From Deltaproteobacteria bacterium (GTDB taxonomy: Bacteria; Desulfobacterota; Binatia; Binatales; Binataceae): a DNA stretch of 58,042 nucleotides. The stretch's first letter is position 1. Every line of letters begins with the position of its first letter. Shown piece by piece: positions 9,107-19,384 of the stretch. Below the pieces are notes generated by a model that was not told the origin of the DNA, did not search any database, and saw only the letters and a program-made list of their open reading frames with translations. The stretch spans positions 1-58,042 of the forward strand of contig JAFAHS010000467.1 of assembly GCA_019237115.1 (NCBI GenBank). The letters are read 5' to 3'. A program made the position numbers and the translations under genes.

Positions 9107-9252
9107 ACAAGTTTTTTACCAACAGCATTGCGGGAGTGAACTTTCCTTCCGGACTCGCGGTTGATTCTTTGCTAGTGTTCCACCGTCGACCGCCCATCAC
9201 GTGGTCCTTCGCGCGGTGGGAAGGCCGTAGTGCGTTTGACGGGTTGGAGATC

Positions 9253-12200
9253 GTGCTCAGGAGCCTTAAAGAAGCAGCCAGCGAGCTTGAGGCGCGCATT
9301 ACTGCGGGGCGCGACCGTCGTTTCCCGGTGATGGGGCTCAGGGGCGCGGCCGGAGCTCTGATGCTGCGCGAAACCGTGCTCAGGCTTAAACGGCCTCTGG
9401 TGGCGATTGCTCCGCGCGCGAATGAGGCCGAGGCGCTGGCTCACGAGCTCAAGTATTTTTTGGGGCAGTCCGAGGACTCGGATGCAGGGTCGAGCCGCGT
9501 CCATCACCTGCCGGCCTGGGAGATCAGACCATTTGCGCACGTCTCACCGCCGTCCGACATCCAGGGTGCGCAGGTCGCCGCGCTTTTTTCGATGCTCCGT
9601 CAGCCCGCGCCGGTTGTGATCTCATCGGTCGAGGCGCTGATGATGCGCACAATTCCGCGTGCGGTTCTGGACCATTCGATTGTTCGGGTGTCGGTGGGCG
9701 ACCGACTTGATCTCAAGACCCTGGTCGATGCGCTCACGACCGCCGGCTATCAAAGGATTCCGCAAGCCGAAGAACCTGGAGACTTCAGCGTGCGTGGTGG
9801 AATCGTCGACGTGTTCTCGCCCCTGCTCAGCGCGCCGGTGCGTATAGAAATGGAGGACGACCGGGTGACATCGATCCGGCGCTTTGAACCCGCCTCCCAG
9901 CGTTCCGCCAGCGCCATCCAGGAAGCTGCCATCGTTCGTACGCGGTTTGTCGCCCCGGCGCCATTAAAAGCTCCTCGCGTCGGTGCGGCGGTCGCCGTAC
10001 GCGCGGCCGACCTGGGGATGGTGCGCAAGGAGGTCGCGGAGCTGGAAGAGACATTGGCAAACGGATTGCTCTTCCCGGGCGTGGAACTGCTGATGCCGTA
10101 CTTGTTCGAGGCGCCGCTGGAACCAATCTTTAGCTACGTTCCGGATAGCGCGATTTGGTGGCTGCTCGATCCGGGACGGCTCGTCGCGGAAGCGCAGAAG
10201 TATGGTGAGAAAATTGTGGCCGAAGCTGCGGCCGCCGCCGAAAAGCATTCATTCCATCCGGATCCGGCATCCTTGTATCTGACCTGCGACGAATTCGAGA
10301 ACGCGCTGGCCAACCAGGTGGCCGTGGAAGTCGGATCGCTCATCACCGTGAGCGCACCCCGCGAGGGGTGGGCCGAGCCTGTCGAGGTGCGGTCGCAAGC
10401 GAGCCTGCGGCTCTCGTCGTCGGAGCTGTCCGGCGCCCGTGCGGTGCCGAGTTTCGAACCGCTGGCAAGCCAGCTCAAGGAAGTGCAGCGCCACCAGGGC
10501 AGGGCCTTGATGATCGTTGAGGGTCCGCATCAGGTGGCGCGTCTCAGGCGGCATCTAGAGGCGTACGACCTCGAAATCAACATCGAGTGCAAGAGTTTTG
10601 CAGAGTTGCTCGGGTGGCCGGATTTCAGGCCGGCGATCATGGAGGGCGAGATTTCGGCCGGCGTGGCGCTGGAGGCCGACGGAATCTACCTATACAGCGA
10701 AGAGGAATTGTTCGGAGAGCCCCGGGTCCGCCGCCGCACGCGGCCGACCGTGAAAGGCGCTGTCCTGGATCTGGAGGAACTCAGGCCCGAGGACCTGGTG
10801 GTGCACATCGACCACGGCATCGGACGATTCCGTGGCCTCAAGCACCTGCGGGTCGCGGACATCGAGGGCGACTTTCTCAATCTGGAGTATGCCGCGAGCG
10901 ACACGATGTACGTGCCGGTCGAGCGCATCAACCTCGTGCAGCGCTACGTCGGGGGCGATGGTGAAGCACCCAAGCTCGATCGGCTGGGGAGCGGTTCGTG
11001 GGACAAGGTCAAGCAGCGGACCCGCAAGGCGGTGCTGGCAATGGCGTCGGAACTGTTGGAGGTGTACGCGGCGCGTGAAGTGCTGGAGGCACCCGCCTTC
11101 ACCATTCCTGGCGAATACCAGGAGTTCGTCGACCGCTTCGAATTCGAGGAGACCGCCGATCAGCAGTCCGCGATCGACGATGTGCTCCACGACCTGAGCG
11201 CGGCCAAGCCGATGGACCGGCTCATATGCGGCGACGCGGGTTTCGGCAAGACGGAGGTCGCGTTGCGCGCCGCGTTTATCGCGGTGATGGATACGCGGCA
11301 GATCGCGGTGCTGGTGCCGACCACGGTGCTGGCCGAGCAGCACTTCAACACCTTTCGCAAACGGTTTGCCGGGTTTCCGGTGCGGATCGAAATGGTGTCG
11401 CGTTTCCGCACTCCCAAGGAAAATCGCCAGGTGATCGACGACCTTGCCGCCGGCAAAGTGGACATTGTCATCGGGACGCATCGCCTGCTGCAGGAGGGTG
11501 TTAATTTTCCGCGGCTGGGGCTGCTCGTCATCGACGAGGAGCATCGCTTCGGAGTGGTGGACAAGGAACGCATCAAGAAGCTGCGCAAGCTGGTTGCGGT
11601 GCTGACGCTGACCGCGACGCCGATACCCCGGACGCTGCACATGGCGATGCTCGGGATCCGGGATCTTTCGATCATCCAGACCCCGCCGCCCGACCGTCAG
11701 CAGATCCGCACCTTCGTTGCGCATTTTGATGACGCCCTCATACGCGAAGTGGTGTTGCGCGAATTGAACCGGGGCGGGCAGGTCTTCTTCGTGCACAATC
11801 GGGTGGAGAACATCGACTACATTGCGCGGCATCTGCGAACGCTGATTCCGGAGGCGAAAATCGCGGTGGCACACGGACAGATGCGGGAGCGCCAGCTCGA
11901 GGACGTGATGCGCGAATTCGTCGACAACCGGGTAAACCTGCTGGTCTGCTCGGCGATAGTCGAGTCCGGGCTGGACATACCAAACGCCAACACGATGATC
12001 ATCAATCGCGCCGATCATTTCGGGCTGGCGCAGCTTTATCAGTTGCGCGGGCGCGTCGGCCGCTCGCGCCAGAAGGCCTACGCCTACCTCTTGATCCCGG
12101 GCGAACACATCATCACCCGCGATGCCAAGCGGCGAATCGATGCGCTCCGCGAGCTGGTCGAGGCGGAGGCGGGCAGCGGCTTCAAGCTGGCGATGGCCGA

Positions 12201-12825
12201 TCTCGAGCATCGCGGCGCCGGCAATCTGCTGGGACGTGAACAATCCGGCGAGATCGCGGCAGTGGGATTCGAGCTCTACACCGAGATGATGGAGCAGGCC
12301 ATTGCCGAGTTGCGCGGGGAAGAGTGGCGGCCCGATTTCGAACCGGAACTGAAACTGGGCATTCCCGCGTATATCCCCGACGCGTATGTCCCGGACGAGA
12401 ACGAACGGCTGGTGCTCTATCGACGATTTGGTCGTGCCAATACCGAGCAGGATCTGTTCGACCTCCGCGACGAGATACGCGATCGTTTCGGCCCGGTCCC
12501 GACGCTGGTCGAAAATCTGGTGGCAGCCATGAATCTGCGCCGCCGCATGAAGGAGCAGATGATCCTGACCGCGATCGTCAAGGGCACACAGCTCGAGGTC
12601 AGGTTTCATCCCGATGCGCCCGTCGAACCGGCGAAGCTGGTCGTTCTGGCCAGGGAGAACCGACGCACCATGAAATTGACGCCCTCCTACCAGGTTATCG
12701 CGAGGATCGAACCCGGCGAGTACCAGCAGGTGTTTGCTCAGGTCGACGGTATCTTGCAGGCCTTGGCCACCTGTGAAAAGTTGGAGCATCCGATGAGTAG
12801 TGTGGCGAGCCCGATAGTGAACTAG
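9253..12825 (+). CDS. mfd: Transcription-repair coupling factor Mfd
   Basis: An ATP-dependent DNA translocase of about 1,190 residues that pushes stalled RNA polymerase off damaged template and recruits UvrA. The N-terminal UvrB-homology region includes GDFSVRGGIVDVFSP. The RNA polymerase-interaction domain (DLVVHIDHGIGRFRGLKHL) lies near residue 520. The helicase core has Walker A GDAGFGKT (Lys666), the box VIDEEHRFG, TATPIPRTLHMA and QLRGRVGRS, and the C-terminal TRCF domain follows. The GTG at 9253 with GGAG just ahead gives the usual family N-terminus; much longer in-frame extension exists but does not look coding. uvrA lies further downstream in the same direction. Confidence 0.95.
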   Translation: MLRSLKEAASELEARITAGRDRRFPVMGLRGAAGALMLRETVLRLKRPLVAIAPRANEAEALAHELKYFLGQSEDSDAGSSRVHHLPAWEIRPFAHVSPPSDIQGAQVAALFSMLRQPAPVVISSVEALMMRTIPRAVLDHSIVRVSVGDRLDLKTLVDALTTAGYQRIPQAEEPGDFSVRGGIVDVFSPLLSAPVRIEMEDDRVTSIRRFEPASQRSASAIQEAAIVRTRFVAPAPLKAPRVGAAVAVRAADLGMVRKEVAELEETLANGLLFPGVELLMPYLFEAPLEPIFSYVPDSAIWWLLDPGRLVAEAQKYGEKIVAEAAAAAEKHSFHPDPASLYLTCDEFENALANQVAVEVGSLITVSAPREGWAEPVEVRSQASLRLSSSELSGARAVPSFEPLASQLKEVQRHQGRALMIVEGPHQVARLRRHLEAYDLEINIECKSFAELLGWPDFRPAIMEGEISAGVALEADGIYLYSEEELFGEPRVRRRTRPTVKGAVLDLEELRPEDLVVHIDHGIGRFRGLKHLRVADIEGDFLNLEYAASDTMYVPVERINLVQRYVGGDGEAPKLDRLGSGSWDKVKQRTRKAVLAMASELLEVYAAREVLEAPAFTIPGEYQEFVDRFEFEETADQQSAIDDVLHDLSAAKPMDRLICGDAGFGKTEVALRAAFIAVMDTRQIAVLVPTTVLAEQHFNTFRKRFAGFPVRIEMVSRFRTPKENRQVIDDLAAGKVDIVIGTHRLLQEGVNFPRLGLLVIDEEHRFGVVDKERIKKLRKLVAVLTLTATPIPRTLHMAMLGIRDLSIIQTPPPDRQQIRTFVAHFDDALIREVVLRELNRGGQVFFVHNRVENIDYIARHLRTLIPEAKIAVAHGQMRERQLEDVMREFVDNRVNLLVCSAIVESGLDIPNANTMIINRADHFGLAQLYQLRGRVGRSRQKAYAYLLIPGEHIITRDAKRRIDALRELVEAEAGSGFKLAMADLEHRGAGNLLGREQSGEIAAVGFELYTEMMEQAIAELRGEEWRPDFEPELKLGIPAYIPDAYVPDENERLVLYRRFGRANTEQDLFDLRDEIRDRFGPVPTLVENLVAAMNLRRRMKEQMILTAIVKGTQLEVRFHPDAPVEPAKLVVLARENRRTMKLTPSYQVIARIEPGEYQQVFAQVDGILQALATCEKLEHPMSSVASPIVN

Positions 12826-12959
12826 CGCCGTTCCGCTCTGGGGCGTGTGCCGTTTGAACCATGCAGCAGTTGCGCGTTTTCGGCTTAGGAAATCCGCCTG
12901 CGGTTGCTTGAGCGATGTCCGACCGTATGACGCAGCCCGCTGGCAGGAGCTCGAAAACG

Positions 12960-14135
12960 ATGCGCGCGATTCCCCTCATTGGAGCCGCCTCCCTCGCCGC
13001 GATCCTCCTGTCACATGTAACCGGATGCTCCGGACTATCCTCGCTCAAGGGCAAGGGCAAGCCTGCGGCCCAGCCGAGCGCGGCAGCCGAAGCCAGCGCG
13101 GCAGCCGAGGCTAGCACGGCAGCTCAGGCCAGCCCGGCCAGCGCGTCGAGTCCCTCGACGGAGGCAACCCCGTTGGCCGTAGCAACCGAGGCGGCGATTC
13201 CGCCAGATGCACTGATCGAGCATGCGCCAAGCCCGCAAGGGCCTCACCAAACCGTGGCGCACATCGTGGCGAGCGTCGACGGGGAACCGATCACGGCCCG
13301 CGACGTTGAACAATTCAGCGTTGCCGTCGGACATCCCGTCAACGTGGCGGACATCGCAGACGATCCGCAGGCGAAGGCCGCACTCAAGGGGCTGATATCG
13401 CAGAAACTGCTGGAAAAAGAGATCGACCAATACTCCAGCAAGATCGACGAGGAGCAGATCGACAACTATATCGAGGTGGTGCGGCGCGATAAGCACATGA
13501 CTCCCGAGCAGTTCCAGGCCGCACTGGCGCAGAGTGGTATGAGCATGGAGGATTTCCGCAAGCACGCGCGCGAAGAGCTGGAGAAAGAGATGATGATCCG
13601 CCAGCAAATTCGCCAGCGTGTCGAGATTTCCAACGCCGACATCCAGGCCTACTACGACACCCACAAGGCGGACTTTACGGTGGCCAGCGAGAAGCTGAAG
13701 ATCGCGCAAATTCTGATCGGGGTGCCGCAGAATGCGACCCCCCAACAGGTGGCCGCGCTGCAGTCAAAGGCCGCCAAGATTCGCGCTGCGGCGGCGGGGG
13801 GAGCGGACTTTGCCGTACTGGCGCGAAAATATTCCGACGACGAGTCCCGCAACAACGGCGGCGAACTCGGATGGTTCGGACCACAGGACATCCTCGACCA
13901 GATCTACGCGGCAGTGAAAAACCTCAAACCCGGAGACATCTCGCAGCTGGTCCGCACCAGCCATGGGTTTCACATCCTGAAGCTCGAGGAACATCAGGTT
14001 GCCGGCCTGCAGCCGCTCGCCGAAGTCAAGGAGCAAATTCGCGATCAGCTCATCAATCAGCGAGCCAACACCGAGCTGGAGAACTGGGTCGAGACCGACC
14101 TGACCAAGCAGCACGACGTCGAGACCTTCTACTAG
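12960..14135 (+). CDS. SurA/PpiC-like periplasmic peptidyl-prolyl isomerase, lipoprotein
   Basis: A 391-residue envelope chaperone/isomerase. A lipoprotein signal peptide ends in HVTGC near residue 27. An Ala/Ser/Glu-rich linker of about 35 residues with near-repeats of AAEAS follows. Then comes a SurA N-type helical domain starting at IVASVDGEPITARDVEQF and a parvulin domain (LKIAQILIGVP to GFHILKLEEH, with ARKYSDDESRNNGGELGWF). One parvulin domain is seen, where E. coli SurA has two. The ATG at 12960 has AGGAG about ten bases upstream and gives the best signal peptide; two earlier in-frame ATGs lack this. It is followed by pdxA after 4 bases, recalling the surA-pdxA gene order of proteobacteria. 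Confidence 0.86.
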   Translation: MRAIPLIGAASLAAILLSHVTGCSGLSSLKGKGKPAAQPSAAAEASAAAEASTAAQASPASASSPSTEATPLAVATEAAIPPDALIEHAPSPQGPHQTVAHIVASVDGEPITARDVEQFSVAVGHPVNVADIADDPQAKAALKGLISQKLLEKEIDQYSSKIDEEQIDNYIEVVRRDKHMTPEQFQAALAQSGMSMEDFRKHAREELEKEMMIRQQIRQRVEISNADIQAYYDTHKADFTVASEKLKIAQILIGVPQNATPQQVAALQSKAAKIRAAAAGGADFAVLARKYSDDESRNNGGELGWFGPQDILDQIYAAVKNLKPGDISQLVRTSHGFHILKLEEHQVAGLQPLAEVKEQIRDQLINQRANTELENWVETDLTKQHDVETFY

Positions 14136-14139
14136 ACGC

Positions 14140-15174
14140 ATGGCAATCGGCCGAAAGGCGCCGCCGCTGATCGCAATAAGCATGGGCGATCCGGCGGGCA
14201 TTGGCGCGGAGATCATCCTCAAGTCGGCGGCCGTGCTCGCCCGCCGCCGCCATGCGCCGTCGCTGGTCGTGATCGGCGACCTGAAGCTCATGCTCGAGAC
14301 CGCGCGCCGCCTCAAGCGGGTGCCGACGCCTCGGCCGTGGACGCCCGCGGCTCCGCCCGACCCCGCCGGGCGCGGCCTCAGCGTGCTGGCGGCCAGCGAG
14401 CTTCCGCGGCTCGCGCGGCGCCCGGGGCATCCGACCGTTGCGGGCGGGGAAGCGTCGTTTCAGTACGTGTTGCGCGGGGCGCGAATGGCGATGAGTGGAG
14501 AGGTCGACGCCTTGGTCACCGCACCCATCAGCAAGCAGGGCTGGCACCGCGCCGGGCACCAATATCCGGGGCACTCGGAGCTGGTCGCGGAAGTTGGACG
14601 CACGCGGTCGTGGCGCATGATGTTCGCGGGCGCGCAGCTCAGGCTGGTGCTGGTAACCGTACACGTCGGACTTCGCGAGGTCAGTTCTAAACTGACCCGC
14701 GGGACGGTGCTCGAGACAATTCGCCTCCTGCACCGCCACCTGCGCGAAGGCGAAGGCAGGTCCCAGCCGCGAATCGCGGTGCTTGGGTTTAATCCGCACG
14801 CGGGCGAGCAGGGACTTTTCGGCGATGAGGAAATCCGTGCGATCCACCCGGCGATAAAGGCGGCGCGGCACTCCGGAATCGACGCCTTCGGGCCCCTGGC
14901 GCCCGACACCGCATTCGTTCGCAGCAACGGCCGCTTCAACTTCGATGCGGTGGTGGCGATGTATCACGACCAGGGCTTGATTCCGCTGAAGACTCTGGAG
15001 TTTGATCGCGCGGTGAACGTCACCCTGGGCCTGCCATTCATCCGCACCTGCCCGGATCACGGAACCGCATTCGATATTGCGGGCCACGGGCGTGCCAACC
15101 CGGCCAGCATGATAGCGGCCATCCGGTATGCGTCGCGGGCGGTAGACTCGCGTGCCGCGCAGCGCGCAGCATAG
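14140..15174 (+). CDS. pdxA: 4-hydroxythreonine-4-phosphate dehydrogenase PdxA
   Basis: A 344-residue NAD-dependent dehydrogenase of the DXP-dependent pyridoxal phosphate pathway, which oxidises 4-phosphohydroxy-L-threonine. Family signatures are [13 protein letters not shown] at the N-terminus, [14 protein letters not shown] and GHSELVAE, the metal-binding histidines in VHVGLREV and [19 protein letters not shown], and the C-terminal [12 protein letters not shown]. Length matches PdxA (about 330-345). It begins 4 bases after the PPIase stop and ends a few bases before uvrA, so it lies inside a tight co-directional run. Confidence 0.93.
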   Translation: MAIGRKAPPLIAISMGDPAGIGAEIILKSAAVLARRRHAPSLVVIGDLKLMLETARRLKRVPTPRPWTPAAPPDPAGRGLSVLAASELPRLARRPGHPTVAGGEASFQYVLRGARMAMSGEVDALVTAPISKQGWHRAGHQYPGHSELVAEVGRTRSWRMMFAGAQLRLVLVTVHVGLREVSSKLTRGTVLETIRLLHRHLREGEGRSQPRIAVLGFNPHAGEQGLFGDEEIRAIHPAIKAARHSGIDAFGPLAPDTAFVRSNGRFNFDAVVAMYHDQGLIPLKTLEFDRAVNVTLGLPFIRTCPDHGTAFDIAGHGRANPASMIAAIRYASRAVDSRAAQRAA

Positions 15175-15180
15175 TTGGTC

Positions 15181-18015
15181 ATGGCCGACAGGATCGTCAT
15201 CAAGGGCGCCCGCGAGCACAATCTCAAAAATATCGACCTGGAGATTCCGCGTGACCGTCTGGTGGTGATCACGGGGCTTAGCGGTTCGGGCAAGTCCTCG
15301 CTGGCGTTTGACACAATTTACGCGGAAGGGCAGCGGCGCTATGTCGAGTCGCTGTCCGCGTACGCGCGCCAGTTCCTTGAGCAGATGGAGAAACCCGATG
15401 TCGACTCGATCGAGGGGCTCTCGCCGGCCATCTCGATAGAGCAGAAGACCACCTCGCACAACCCGCGTTCGACCGTCGGTACCATCACCGAGATCTACGA
15501 CTACCTGCGGCTCCTGTTTGCCCGCGTGGGACATGCATTCTGCTACAACTGCGGACGGGAAATTACCCAGCAGAGCGTGCAGCAGATCGGCGATCGCATC
15601 ATGTCGTGGCCCGAGGGTTCGCGCCTGCACGTGCTTGCGCCCATCGTGCGCGACCGCAAGGGCGAGTATCGCAAGGAACTGGCGGATCTGCGCCGCGCCG
15701 GCTTCGTGCGCGCCAAAATCGACGGCAAGCTCTACGAGTTGGGCGAGGAGCCGGTACTCAACAAAAACCAGCGCCATACCATTGAGGTGCTGGTCGATCG
15801 GCTGGCGATTCGCCCGGGCATCGAAAAACGCCTCAGCGACTCGCTGGAAGTGGCGTTCAAGTACGGCCAGGACCTGCTCAAGATCGAGCGGCTCGATGAG
15901 CGCAAGGGTGACGAGGCGATTTACTTCAGCCAGCGCTTTGCGTGCGTCGAGTGCGGCATTTCCTACCCGGAAATCACGCCACGAATGTTCTCGTTCAACA
16001 GCCCGCACGGCGCTTGCACCGAGTGCTCTGGCATCGGCTCGATCATGTATTTCGACCCCGAGCTGGTCGTGCAGGACGAAGAGCTGAGCATCGCGGACGG
16101 CGCCATCGCGCCATGGGCGACCATCAACTACATGCAGCCGGTTCTCGACGGCATCGCGGCGCACTACAAGTTCAGTCTCGACCAGCCCTGGAGGACGATT
16201 CCCGCCAAGGTGCGCAAGGCGATTCTCAGCGGCTCGGGGGAAGAGGAAATCGAGTTCGCCTACCAGCGCGGGCACCATCGCGCGGAGTACGCGAAAACCT
16301 TCGAAGGCGTGCTGCAGTGGCTCGATCGGCGCTACAAGGAGACCGAGTCCGAAGGGGTGCGCGAGTGGCTCGAAGCGTACATGAACATGCGGCCATGCCC
16401 CTCGTGTGCGGGCGCGCGGCTCAAGAAGGAGAGTCTGTTCGTCCGGTTCAACGCGAAATCGATCTCCGAAGTGACCGCGATGTCGATAAAGCAGGCGCTG
16501 CAGTTCTTTGCCGCGCCGAAGCTGAGTGCGCAGGAAACCGAAATTGGCAGACTGATCTTAAAGGAGATCCGCGAGCGGCTTAATTTTCTTGCCGATGTCG
16601 GGTTGGACTACCTGACCCTGGAGCGGACCGCCGGCACACTGTCCGGCGGCGAGGGGCAGCGCATTCGCCTGGCTACCCAGATTGGCTCGAGCCTGGTCGG
16701 GGTTCTCTACATCCTCGATGAGCCATCCATCGGGCTCCATCAACGAGACAACCAGCGGCTGCTCGCGACACTGAAACGCCTGAGGGACCTGGGCAATACG
16801 GTCCTGGTGGTGGAGCACGATCGCGAGACCATGCTCGAAGCGGATCATATCGTCGATATGGGACCGGGTGCCGGGGCGCAAGGCGGCTACCTGGTTGCGC
16901 ACGGCACGCCCGCGCAGATCATGAAGAATCCGGCCTCGCTGACCGGCAAATATCTCTCCGGCGAAATGGAGCTCGAGATCCCGACGCGCCGACGCCAGAT
17001 GCCGGGGCGCTGGCTGACCGTCAAGGGTGCGCGGGCAAATAACCTGCGGGACCTGACCGTGCAGTTTCCGCTCGGGGTCTTCACCTGTATTACCGGCGTG
17101 TCGGGGTCCGGCAAATCGACCCTGGTGCTCGACACCGTGTATCGCGCGCTGGCGCAGAAGCTGAATCGATCGCGCGAGCACGCGGGGGCACACAAAAGCA
17201 TGGATGGGGTGGAGCACCTAGACAAGGTTATCCACGTCGACCAGAGCCCGATCGGACGGACCCCGCGATCGAACCCCGCGACCTACACCGGCTTGTTCAC
17301 GCACATCCGCGAGCTGTTCGCGCAGTTGCCCGACGCGCGCATGCGCGGCTACGGTCCCGGACGGTTTTCCTTCAACGTGAAGGGCGGGAGATGCGAAGCG
17401 TGCGAGGGCGACGGGATCATCCGCATCGAGATGCATTTTCTGCCCGATGTTTATGTGACCTGCGAGGTCTGCGCAGGTCGGCGCTACAATCGCGACACGC
17501 TCGAGATTCAGTACAAGGGACGCAACATCGCGGACGTTCTCAACATGACGGTGGCGGAGGCGGTCGAGTTCATGGGTTCGGTCCCCCCGATTCGGCAGAA
17601 GCTGGAGACGCTGCGCGACGTGGGCCTCGACTACATCCATCTCGGGCAGTCGGCCACCACGCTGTCAGGCGGCGAAGCGCAGCGCATCAAACTGGCCAAG
17701 GAACTTTCGCGGCGGGCGACCGGCAGGACTCTGTACATCCTGGACGAGCCGACCACCGGGCTGCACTTCGATGACATCAAGCGGCTGCTGGCGGTGCTCG
17801 GACGGCTGGCCGATTCCGGCAACACGATCGTCGTCATTGAGCACAACCTCGATGTGATCAAAACCGCCGACTACGTGATTGACCTGGGACCGGAAGGGGG
17901 CGATCGCGGCGGCACCGTGGTTGCCAAGGGAACGCCGGAGGAAGTTGCGGCGGCGGCCGGCTCTTACACCGGCCAATTTCTGCGCGAAGTCCTGCGTCAG
18001 CGCGCGGCCGCATAG
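15181..18015 (+). CDS. uvrA: Excinuclease ABC subunit UvrA
   Basis: Damage-recognition ATPase of nucleotide excision repair, 944 residues as is usual. Two ABC ATPase modules are visible: Walker [15 protein letters not shown] and [10 protein letters not shown], with signature sequences LSGGEGQRI and LSGGEAQRI. Zinc-binding cysteines occur as CYNCG, CVECG/CTECSG and CEACEGDG...CEVCAGRR. The N-terminus [18 protein letters not shown] is characteristic; the ATG at 15181 is preferred over a TTG two codons earlier. The nearby upstream presence of mfd puts both halves of transcription-coupled repair recruitment in one run. Confidence 0.97.
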   Translation: MADRIVIKGAREHNLKNIDLEIPRDRLVVITGLSGSGKSSLAFDTIYAEGQRRYVESLSAYARQFLEQMEKPDVDSIEGLSPAISIEQKTTSHNPRSTVGTITEIYDYLRLLFARVGHAFCYNCGREITQQSVQQIGDRIMSWPEGSRLHVLAPIVRDRKGEYRKELADLRRAGFVRAKIDGKLYELGEEPVLNKNQRHTIEVLVDRLAIRPGIEKRLSDSLEVAFKYGQDLLKIERLDERKGDEAIYFSQRFACVECGISYPEITPRMFSFNSPHGACTECSGIGSIMYFDPELVVQDEELSIADGAIAPWATINYMQPVLDGIAAHYKFSLDQPWRTIPAKVRKAILSGSGEEEIEFAYQRGHHRAEYAKTFEGVLQWLDRRYKETESEGVREWLEAYMNMRPCPSCAGARLKKESLFVRFNAKSISEVTAMSIKQALQFFAAPKLSAQETEIGRLILKEIRERLNFLADVGLDYLTLERTAGTLSGGEGQRIRLATQIGSSLVGVLYILDEPSIGLHQRDNQRLLATLKRLRDLGNTVLVVEHDRETMLEADHIVDMGPGAGAQGGYLVAHGTPAQIMKNPASLTGKYLSGEMELEIPTRRRQMPGRWLTVKGARANNLRDLTVQFPLGVFTCITGVSGSGKSTLVLDTVYRALAQKLNRSREHAGAHKSMDGVEHLDKVIHVDQSPIGRTPRSNPATYTGLFTHIRELFAQLPDARMRGYGPGRFSFNVKGGRCEACEGDGIIRIEMHFLPDVYVTCEVCAGRRYNRDTLEIQYKGRNIADVLNMTVAEAVEFMGSVPPIRQKLETLRDVGLDYIHLGQSATTLSGGEAQRIKLAKELSRRATGRTLYILDEPTTGLHFDDIKRLLAVLGRLADSGNTIVVIEHNLDVIKTADYVIDLGPEGGDRGGTVVAKGTPEEVAAAAGSYTGQFLREVLRQRAAA

Positions 18016-18042
18016 CCCACCGACCGCGAGCCGGGGACTTAA

Positions 18043-18726
18043 GTGAGGCGACTCGGGGTAGCGGCGCTGACCGCGCTGGTGGGGTTGCTTGCAGGATGCA
18101 GTAGCGGCGTTCAGCTCAATTCCACGCCGATGGCCCCGGCTCCAGACACCGCGCGGATTCAGGACCTCTCGATGGCGATCGCGCGTTCGCCACGCGATCC
18201 GAAGTTCTACGTGGAACGAGCTGAGGCCTACGAGGCCAACGGCCAGTACAAGACCGCGCTGAGCGATCTCGATGAGGCGATGACGCTGCGCCCCGACAGT
18301 GCGAAATATGTATATCTGCACGGCATCGCCTATGCCTATGCGGGCGACGATCAGGCCGCCAAGCAGGACTTTGCGCGCGCCGAGGCGATGGACCCCGGTT
18401 CGGCGCAAGGCTACGACGCGCGCGCGTGGCTGCTGGCGACTGCGCCGGATCCACAGATGCGCGACGGGAAGAAGGCGGTCCAGTCTGCGACCCGCGCCTG
18501 CGCAATGACCAATTGGAACGACCCCGAAATGCTCGGCACGCTGGCCGCAGCGTACGCAGAGACCGGAGACTTCGATGAAGCGATCAAGTGGCAACAGAAA
18601 GCGGTGGATCTCACCTCACCCACGCTGCTGGTGACTCTCAACGAACGGCAGGCACGGCTGGCCCTCTACCAGAACCGTCGCCCCTGGCGTCCCGCTCCTC
18701 CGAATCATCCGCTGACCCCGTCATAA
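18043..18726 (+). CDS. TPR-repeat lipoprotein
   Basis: A 227-residue putative outer-membrane lipoprotein. The signal peptide ends with the lipobox LLAGC. It is followed by tetratricopeptide-like repeats (PKFYVERAEAYEANGQYKTALSDLDEAMTLRPD, AKYVYLHGIAYAYAGDDQAAKQDFARAEAMDP, and a later GTLAAAYAETGDFDEAIKWQQKAVDL unit), with a proline-rich tail. TPRs suggest a protein-interaction role; no enzyme domain is seen. GTG start, 27 bases after uvrA. The 3' end overlaps the convergent DUF488 gene by 22 bases. Confidence 0.78.
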   Translation: MRRLGVAALTALVGLLAGCSSGVQLNSTPMAPAPDTARIQDLSMAIARSPRDPKFYVERAEAYEANGQYKTALSDLDEAMTLRPDSAKYVYLHGIAYAYAGDDQAAKQDFARAEAMDPGSAQGYDARAWLLATAPDPQMRDGKKAVQSATRACAMTNWNDPEMLGTLAAAYAETGDFDEAIKWQQKAVDLTSPTLLVTLNERQARLALYQNRRPWRPAPPNHPLTPS

Positions 18727-19244
18727 ACGATCTGGCCATCGGCAACGCGCGCGAACGGCGTCATTTCGTGTTGGCGCAATTTGCCATCGGGCATGATGTG
18801 ATTGACCTGCCATCCCCGCAGCACCAGATAGTCGGAAATGATTCTCCGGTGGCATCGCCACCACAATCCTTCCGAACACATGTAGGCCGCGCGCGCGGTC
18901 CGGCCGGCGGCGGTGAGTTCGTCGAGGCCGGCGCTGAAGTCTGCAGATTCGGTGTAGTCAGCGTACGAACGAAAGGCCGGATGGGTCCACGCCGCGTGCG
19001 GCGAATCTTCCCGCCTGCTGTGCCGCCTTCCGCCCAGCCGTTTCAGCCATTGATATTGGATTCCCACCCGCAGCAGTGATTGAGAAAGCTCTGGTTGATT
19101 GAACTGAGGCCATTTGCGGGAGGAAGGGAAGGATCGCACGTCTGCGACCAGCACGATCTGGTGTTCGCCGAGCAGCCCGAGGAAATGCTCGATCGGATGC
19201 GTCGAGTGACCGACGGTGAAGATGCGCAGCGGCGATTGGTCCAC
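18705..19244 (-). CDS. DUF488 domain protein
   Basis: About 179 residues matching DUF488: the N-terminal FTVGHSTHPIEHFLGLL, the central VADVRSFPSSRKWPQFNQ and the C-terminal cysteine/histidine segment CSEGLWWRCHRRIISDYL. The biochemical function is unknown. No good ATG exists. The GTG at 19244 is chosen because the domain begins a few residues later; a longer in-frame extension to 19352 reads like non-coding sequence. Confidence is high for the family and low for the exact start. Confidence 0.75.
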   Translation of the reverse strand: MDQSPLRIFTVGHSTHPIEHFLGLLGEHQIVLVADVRSFPSSRKWPQFNQPELSQSLLRVGIQYQWLKRLGGRRHSRREDSPHAAWTHPAFRSYADYTESADFSAGLDELTAAGRTARAAYMCSEGLWWRCHRRIISDYLVLRGWQVNHIMPDGKLRQHEMTPFARVADGQIVYDGVSG

Positions 19245-19384
19245 GCGGCAGCTTGTCTCACATGAATCGTCGCTCCGGTTCCGGAAGCTGGCAAGCCCCC
19301 CGCACCAACTCCGCGCCGGAACAAAAAACCGCGCGGACCGCCGCGCCACCAAGGCCCCGAAGCTTCGGACGAGGTCCTCCGCGC